DNA of 10,212 nt from Bacteroides sp. (GTDB taxonomy: Bacteria > Bacteroidota > Bacteroidia > Bacteroidales > Bacteroidaceae), in assembly GCA_030151845.1 (NCBI GenBank), contig JASLCM010000187.1, positions 1 to 10,212 of the forward strand, read 5' to 3'. Position 1 is the first letter of the stretch; each line of letters opens with the position of its first letter. Shown here piece by piece: positions 7,401-10,212 of this stretch. The translations under genes and the position numbers were made by a program. A model generated the notes under the pieces. It was given only the letters and a program-made list of their open reading frames with translations. It had not been told where the DNA came from and ran no database searches.

Positions 7401-8138
7401 CGAGAGAAGGGAACCAATGGTGAGCGAGAAATGGCTTATGCTCTTTTCTTAGCTGGATTCGATGTAAAGGATGTGACTATGACAGATCTCATTTCTGGCA
7501 GAGAGACATTGGAAGACATAAACTTAGTAGTATTTTGTGGAGGATTTTCTAACTCAGACGTACTAGGTTCTGCAAAAGGTTGGGCTGGAGGAATCTTATA
7601 CAATGATAAGGCTAAAGAGACCTTACAGAGATTCTATGAGAGAGAAGACACTCTTACCTTAGGTATTTGTAACGGCTGTCAGTTAATGATGGAATTAGGA
7701 CTTATTAATCCTGAGCATTCAGAACCAGCTAAGATGAGGCATAATAACTCCTTAAAATTTGAATCAAGTTTTATTTCTGTTGAAATCCCTGAGAACAACT
7801 CTATAATGATGAACTCCCTTTCAGGAAGTAAGCTTGGTATTTGGGTGGCTCATGGTGAAGGACGCTTCTCACTACCTTATGAGGAGGATAAATATCACGT
7901 TGTTGCGAAGTATAACTATGCTGAGTATCCAGGAAATCCAAATGGATCCGATTATTCGATAGCTGGACTTGCAAGTAAGGATGGACGTCATTTAGCAATG
8001 ATGCCACACTTAGAGCGTGCCATATTCCCATGGCAAAATGGATATTATCCCGCTGATCGTGTAGAGTCAGATCAAGTAACTCCATGGATAGAGGCTTTTG
8101 TTAATGCTTACAATTGGATTAAAACAATAAAAAAATAG
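4434..8138 (+). CDS. purL: Phosphoribosylformylglycinamidine synthase, large fused form
   Basis: Fourth step of de novo purine synthesis in the cytoplasm: FGAR + glutamine + ATP gives FGAM + glutamate + ADP + phosphate. At 1234 residues this is the single-chain type, combining what other bacteria split into PurS, PurL and PurQ. In order: a PurS-like N-terminal domain (about 1-130, starting MIVFFETPSKNVIAVE), a linker with SEHCRHK (165-171), two AIRS-like halves (about 210-960) and a class I glutaminase (about 983-1234). The ATP/FGAR region shows KAETHNFPTTVEPFNGAST (245-263). The HD-x-S/G-AG motif occurs twice (HDHGSAGH 449-456; HDISAGG 827-833), reflecting the duplicated core. PTGKDS is at 719-724. 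The glutaminase has GGFSNSDVLGSAKGWA (1036-1051), nucleophile C1079 in GICNGCQ, and H1192 with E1194 in MMPHLERA. Nothing is missing. It stands alone between two terminators, so it is probably monocistronic. Confidence 0.98.
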   Translation: MIVFFETPSKNVIAVECMSKLTASDTEKLSWLFGEATRLEPETIEGYWVGPRPEMITPWSTNAVEITQNMCIQGIERIEEFYPVTTKNADYDPMLQHLYNGLNQRIFFTSREPDPILYVEDISSYNEKEGLALSQEEIEYLINMQNELGRKLTDSEVFGFAQINSEHCRHKIFGGTFIIDGEEKESSLFNLIKKTTKENPNRILSAYKDNVAFAEGPKVEQFAPKSANKPDYFQTKEIDSVISIKAETHNFPTTVEPFNGASTGTGGEIRDRMAGGKGAWPIAGTAVYMTSYPRLEANQSWEDILPVRKWLYQSPEEILIKASNGASDFGNKFGQPLICGSLLTFEHQENGEEYGYDKVIMLAGGVGYGPKRDCLKGKPETGNKVVVLGGDNYRIGLGGGSVSSVDTGKYSSGIELNAVQRANAEMQKRANNVVRALCESDHNPIISIHDHGSAGHVNCLSELVEESGGLIHMDKLPIGDKTLSAKEIIANESQERMGLLIEQEAIPYVKEIADRERAPMYVVGETTGDGRFAFEQADGVRPFDLSVDQMFGSSPKTIMEDETVDRSYAMPAYEQKELRGYIENVLKLEAVACKDWLTNKVDRSVTGKVARQQCQGELQLPLSDCGVVALDYRGEKGIATSIGHAPQAALANPAAGSVLSVSEALTNLVWAPLHNGLETVSLSANWMWPCRSQKGEDARLYQAVEALSDFCCALSINVPTGKDSLSMTQKYPNGEKVIAPGTVIVSAAGEVTDVKRVVSPVLKNVKGSTLLHVDFSFDKLKLGGSAFSQTLKCVGSEVPTVTNPDYFRDAFEAIQELIQSKLILAGHDISAGGLITALLEMCFANTQGGLSISLDQLQEQDLIKVLFAENPGVVIQVADKHLPEVSKRLDELGVGFIALGKPMKERTLSIQKDETKISLPIDELRDVWYHTSYLLDKKQTAIACAEARHKNYKKQPIAFNILPNFTGKLSQFKLDPNRKKESGVRAAIIREKGTNGEREMAYALFLAGFDVKDVTMTDLISGRETLEDINLVVFCGGFSNSDVLGSAKGWAGGILYNDKAKETLQRFYEREDTLTLGICNGCQLMMELGLINPEHSEPAKMRHNNSLKFESSFISVEIPENNSIMMNSLSGSKLGIWVAHGEGRFSLPYEEDKYHVVAKYNYAEYPGNPNGSDYSIAGLASKDGRHLAMMPHLERAIFPWQNGYYPADRVESDQVTPWIEAFVNAYNWIKTIKK

Positions 8139-8161
8139 AATAAGAATTAAATCTAAATAAG

Positions 8162-8212
8162 AAGTAGTGCTCAATAAGCTTGTTCTAATCAAGCAAGAGC
8201 ACTACTTTTTTT
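8162..8212 (+). terminator. Intrinsic terminator after purL, nested stem
   Basis: Perfect 11-bp outer stem AAGTAGTGCTC (8162-8172) with GAGCACTACTT (8197-8207). An inner 5-bp stem, GCTTG (8178-8182) with CAAGC (8190-8194), is stacked within the loop, and a T-run follows to 8212. It starts 23 bases after the purL stop codon and isolates purL from the sensor gene. Confidence 0.93.
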
Positions 8213-8236
8213 ATATAGATAAGAGTATATCTATAT
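8213..8236. repeat. Interrupted 9-bp inverted repeat next to the sensor promoter
   Basis: ATATAGATA (8213-8221) and TATCTATAT (8228-8236) are exact reverse complements separated by AGAGTA. The dyad begins where the purL terminator T-run ends and stops one base before the -33 TTTG of the downstream promoter. This is where an operator or activator site would lie. It is entirely A/T-rich except for one G/C pair, so chance is also possible. Confidence 0.45.
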
Positions 8237-8267
8237 TTTGAAATGCGGAAAACATTGGTTAGTTTTG
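8237..8267 (+). promoter_or_regulatory. Promoter of the sensor gene
   Basis: TTTG (8237-8240), 19 bases, then TAGTTTTG (8260-8267): both boxes match the Bacteroidota consensus exactly, at the ideal spacing. This is the best promoter in the window. The transcript would start near 8274, about 40 bases before the ATG at 8314. Confidence 0.75.
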
Positions 8268-8313
8268 TTATTCTATAACTTCCAAAACAGTAAGCTAAAA
8301 ACGACAAAATTAC

Positions 8314-10212
8314 ATGAGAAGACTGCTGTTTTTAATTCTACTTTTTACACAAGTAGCGCTTTATGGACAGACCTATAAATACCTTGGGGTATCTGATGGA
8401 TTGAGTAACCGAAGGGTTTATACGATTCAGCAGGATCAAAAGGGATTTATGTGGTTTTTGACCTATGAGGGTATTGATCGATACGATGGTACTGAATTTG
8501 TTCATTATAAACTCTATGACGGAGATCAATATTTAGATTCTCCTTTAAATTTTAGCTGGTTATTTATCACTCCACATAACGAGCTCTACGAAATAGGTAG
8601 ACAAGGTAAAGTATACCGATACGACGCGCTAAAAGATAGGTTCGAACTATTTTATAGTTTACCTAATCGTTCATACAATTCCCCTTTAGTCAACACAGCC
8701 TATGTTGATGATAATAACCGATTCTGGTTAGCTACTTCTGATACATTGTCTATTTATAACTCGGAAAGCGAAAAACTCTTACAAGTATCTGATCTTTTAA
8801 CCAAAGATATCTACTCCATAGAACAAGTAGACTCTACTCATTTTTACTTAGGAACGAAGAAGGGGGTTAACTATGCAACTCTTCAAAATGGATCATTAAT
8901 TTTACGCAAAGAGCTTGAAACTGATGGACATGTAAATGAGATGTACTATCACGAAGGGTTAGAGTTACTTGTTATAGGGACCGATTTAAAAGGGATTGTT
9001 GTTTACGATGTAGTCAATCATCAGATTGAGCATGTTCATACCTCTTTTGGAAACTTCTCTGTAAATAGCATAAAGCTTTTCTCTAAAAATGAATTGTTAA
9101 TAGCAACGGATGGAGGAGGGGTCTATAAAATGGACCTTGAAGACCATACCTTATCGCCATACATTGTGGCTACTTACAATAGTAGCAATGGAATGAATGG
9201 AAACTATATAACCGATTTACACATTGATCAAGATGAGAGAATTTGGCTGGCTAACTTCCCAATGGGAGTAACAATTAGATACAACAATCGCACAAGCTAT
9301 CGATGGATAAAGCATGCCATTGGAAATAATCAGTCGGTAGTTAACGATGAAGTAAACGCTGTCCTTGAAGATAGTGATGAAGATTTGTGGTTTGCTACTA
9401 ATAATGGAGTAAGCTTATATGAAAGTAACAATGGACGTTGGAGTTCATTTATGACAGACTTCTCCATCAATAGACGTCAAAACAATATATTCTTATCCAT
9501 TTGTGAGGTAAAGCCGGGAGTAGTTTGGGTCTCAGGTTTTGGTGCAGCAATCTATGAAATTCAGAAGAAAGGAAAGACCGTAAAAAAGGTAGATCCTACC
9601 ATTTATAATGCCGACTTAATTAGTGATCGCTATGTTAATCTCCTATTTAAAGACTCCGTAGGAGATATTTGGATAGGAGGAAATTATAATTTGCAACGAG
9701 TGAGTTATAATGATGGACTTTTAAAGAAATATGAAGATATTCCAGCTGTTTATACAATGCTGGATAGAGATGAAGAAACCTTGTGGTTAGGTACGGCAAA
9801 AGGACTCTACATTCTGGATAAGGAGAATGGTGCTTTGAGTCAGCTAGACTTACCTTCTGGAATAACACCCATTTACTCCCTTTATCAGGACAAGGATAAA
9901 AATCTTTTTATTGGAACTAGTACTTCAGGACTAATTATATATTACGTTGCTAATGGAGACTTCTCACACTATACAGTAACGAATAGCTCTTTGGTTTCAA
10001 ACAGTATTCGAACAATCCTTTCAACGTGTGGTAAAAGACTGCTATTAGCGACAGAGGCAGGGCTATCTAGCTTTAATCTTACCCAAGAAAGCTTTAGGAA
10101 TTGGACAAAAGATCAAGGATTACAATCAACGCATTTTAATCCCAACTCTGGAATTATTCGAAAAAACAACGATGTGGTTTTAGGAAGTGCAGAGGGAATC
10201 ATTGCATTTGCA
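8314..10212 (+). CDS. Two-propeller periplasmic sensor protein, probably a (hybrid) two-component sensor; 3' end cut off
   Basis: The frame runs 633 codons from ATG at 8314 to the right edge without a stop. Residues 1-19 form a signal peptide (MRRLLFLILLFTQVALYGQ), so what follows is periplasmic. Next comes the opening typical of these sensors, LGVSDGLSNRRVYTIQQDQK (25-44), ending in GIDRYDG. About 14 propeller repeats of the D..G.lW.gT..Gl..Y kind follow, for example near 35-59, 127-149, 347-370 (LEDSDEDLWFATNNGVSLY), 441-464 and 479-502 (LDRDEETLWLGTAKGLYIL). That count fits two seven-bladed beta-propellers. The visible end, GLQSTHFNPNSGIIRKN and LGSAEGIIAF, is the stretch that in this family precedes the Y_Y_Y domain. 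By family knowledge the unseen part should hold Y_Y_Y, a membrane helix, a histidine kinase and perhaps a receiver plus AraC-type DNA-binding domain. A kinase-less propeller regulator is also possible. The ligand cannot be told. It has its own promoter and is separated from purL by a terminator. Confidence 0.85.
   Translation, partial: MRRLLFLILLFTQVALYGQTYKYLGVSDGLSNRRVYTIQQDQKGFMWFLTYEGIDRYDGTEFVHYKLYDGDQYLDSPLNFSWLFITPHNELYEIGRQGKVYRYDALKDRFELFYSLPNRSYNSPLVNTAYVDDNNRFWLATSDTLSIYNSESEKLLQVSDLLTKDIYSIEQVDSTHFYLGTKKGVNYATLQNGSLILRKELETDGHVNEMYYHEGLELLVIGTDLKGIVVYDVVNHQIEHVHTSFGNFSVNSIKLFSKNELLIATDGGGVYKMDLEDHTLSPYIVATYNSSNGMNGNYITDLHIDQDERIWLANFPMGVTIRYNNRTSYRWIKHAIGNNQSVVNDEVNAVLEDSDEDLWFATNNGVSLYESNNGRWSSFMTDFSINRRQNNIFLSICEVKPGVVWVSGFGAAIYEIQKKGKTVKKVDPTIYNADLISDRYVNLLFKDSVGDIWIGGNYNLQRVSYNDGLLKKYEDIPAVYTMLDRDEETLWLGTAKGLYILDKENGALSQLDLPSGITPIYSLYQDKDKNLFIGTSTSGLIIYYVANGDFSHYTVTNSSLVSNSIRTILSTCGKRLLLATEAGLSSFNLTQESFRNWTKDQGLQSTHFNPNSGIIRKNNDVVLGSAEGIIAFA

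Noticed and set aside
7801..8085. 94-codon minus-strand frame inside purL
   Set aside because: It is antisense to the conserved glutaminase domain of PurL, with no recognisable domain; the same applies to 5542-5766.
9647..9868. 73-codon minus-strand frame at the right end
   Set aside because: It is antisense to the propeller-repeat coding frame, which carries clear repeat periodicity; the frame at 8338-8529 is also antisense to the sensor.
1..10212. Mobile elements, CRISPR, tRNA or rRNA genes
   Set aside because: No transposase or integrase coding, no regularly spaced repeats and no tRNA or rRNA-like segments were seen; the gaps between genes are short and accounted for.

Overview
The window looks like a chromosomal segment of a low-GC member of the Bacteroidota, most likely order Bacteroidales. 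Four things point there: the protein sequence types (GcvT with GYTGAGGFEI, enolase with GGSHSDAPIAFQEF, and a large fused PurL), the adjacent pepT-gcvT and crcB-eno pairs, promoters of the TTTG / TAnnTTTG type with no clear Shine-Dalgarno sequences, and a long secreted two-propeller sensor protein typical of this phylum. Genus cannot be fixed from the sequence alone.

Layout. On the minus strand, 2290 to 1, pepT (peptidase T) is followed after 19 bases by gcvT (aminomethyltransferase of the glycine cleavage system), whose last dozen or so codons lie beyond the left edge. A 155-base divergent region carries promoters in both directions. On the plus strand come crcB (Fluc fluoride channel, 2446-2826), eno (enolase, 2970-4250), a strong intrinsic terminator, purL (FGAM synthase, 4434-8138), a second strong terminator with a nested stem, a near-perfect Bacteroidota promoter preceded by a 9-bp dyad, and finally the first 633 codons of a periplasmic two-propeller sensor (8314 to the right edge).

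How the genes relate. PepT plus GcvT fits peptide-based growth: tripeptides are trimmed and glycine is turned into one-carbon units on tetrahydrofolate. PurL is the ATP- and glutamine-dependent step of purine synthesis, whose pathway consumes formyl-folate. Enolase is fluoride-sensitive in general, so a fluoride exporter gene directly upstream is a sensible pairing. The right-hand gene begins a different module: sensors of this architecture usually control neighbouring glycan-use or surface-protein genes, which would lie outside the window.

Most of the window is conserved housekeeping sequence. I found no mobile element, tRNA, rRNA, CRISPR array or clearly new system. Points worth a second look are a Phe-to-Leu change in the conserved Phe pair of the fluoride channel, a 32-codon reading frame overlapping the crcB start by four bases, the dyad abutting the sensor promoter, and the truncated sensor itself.
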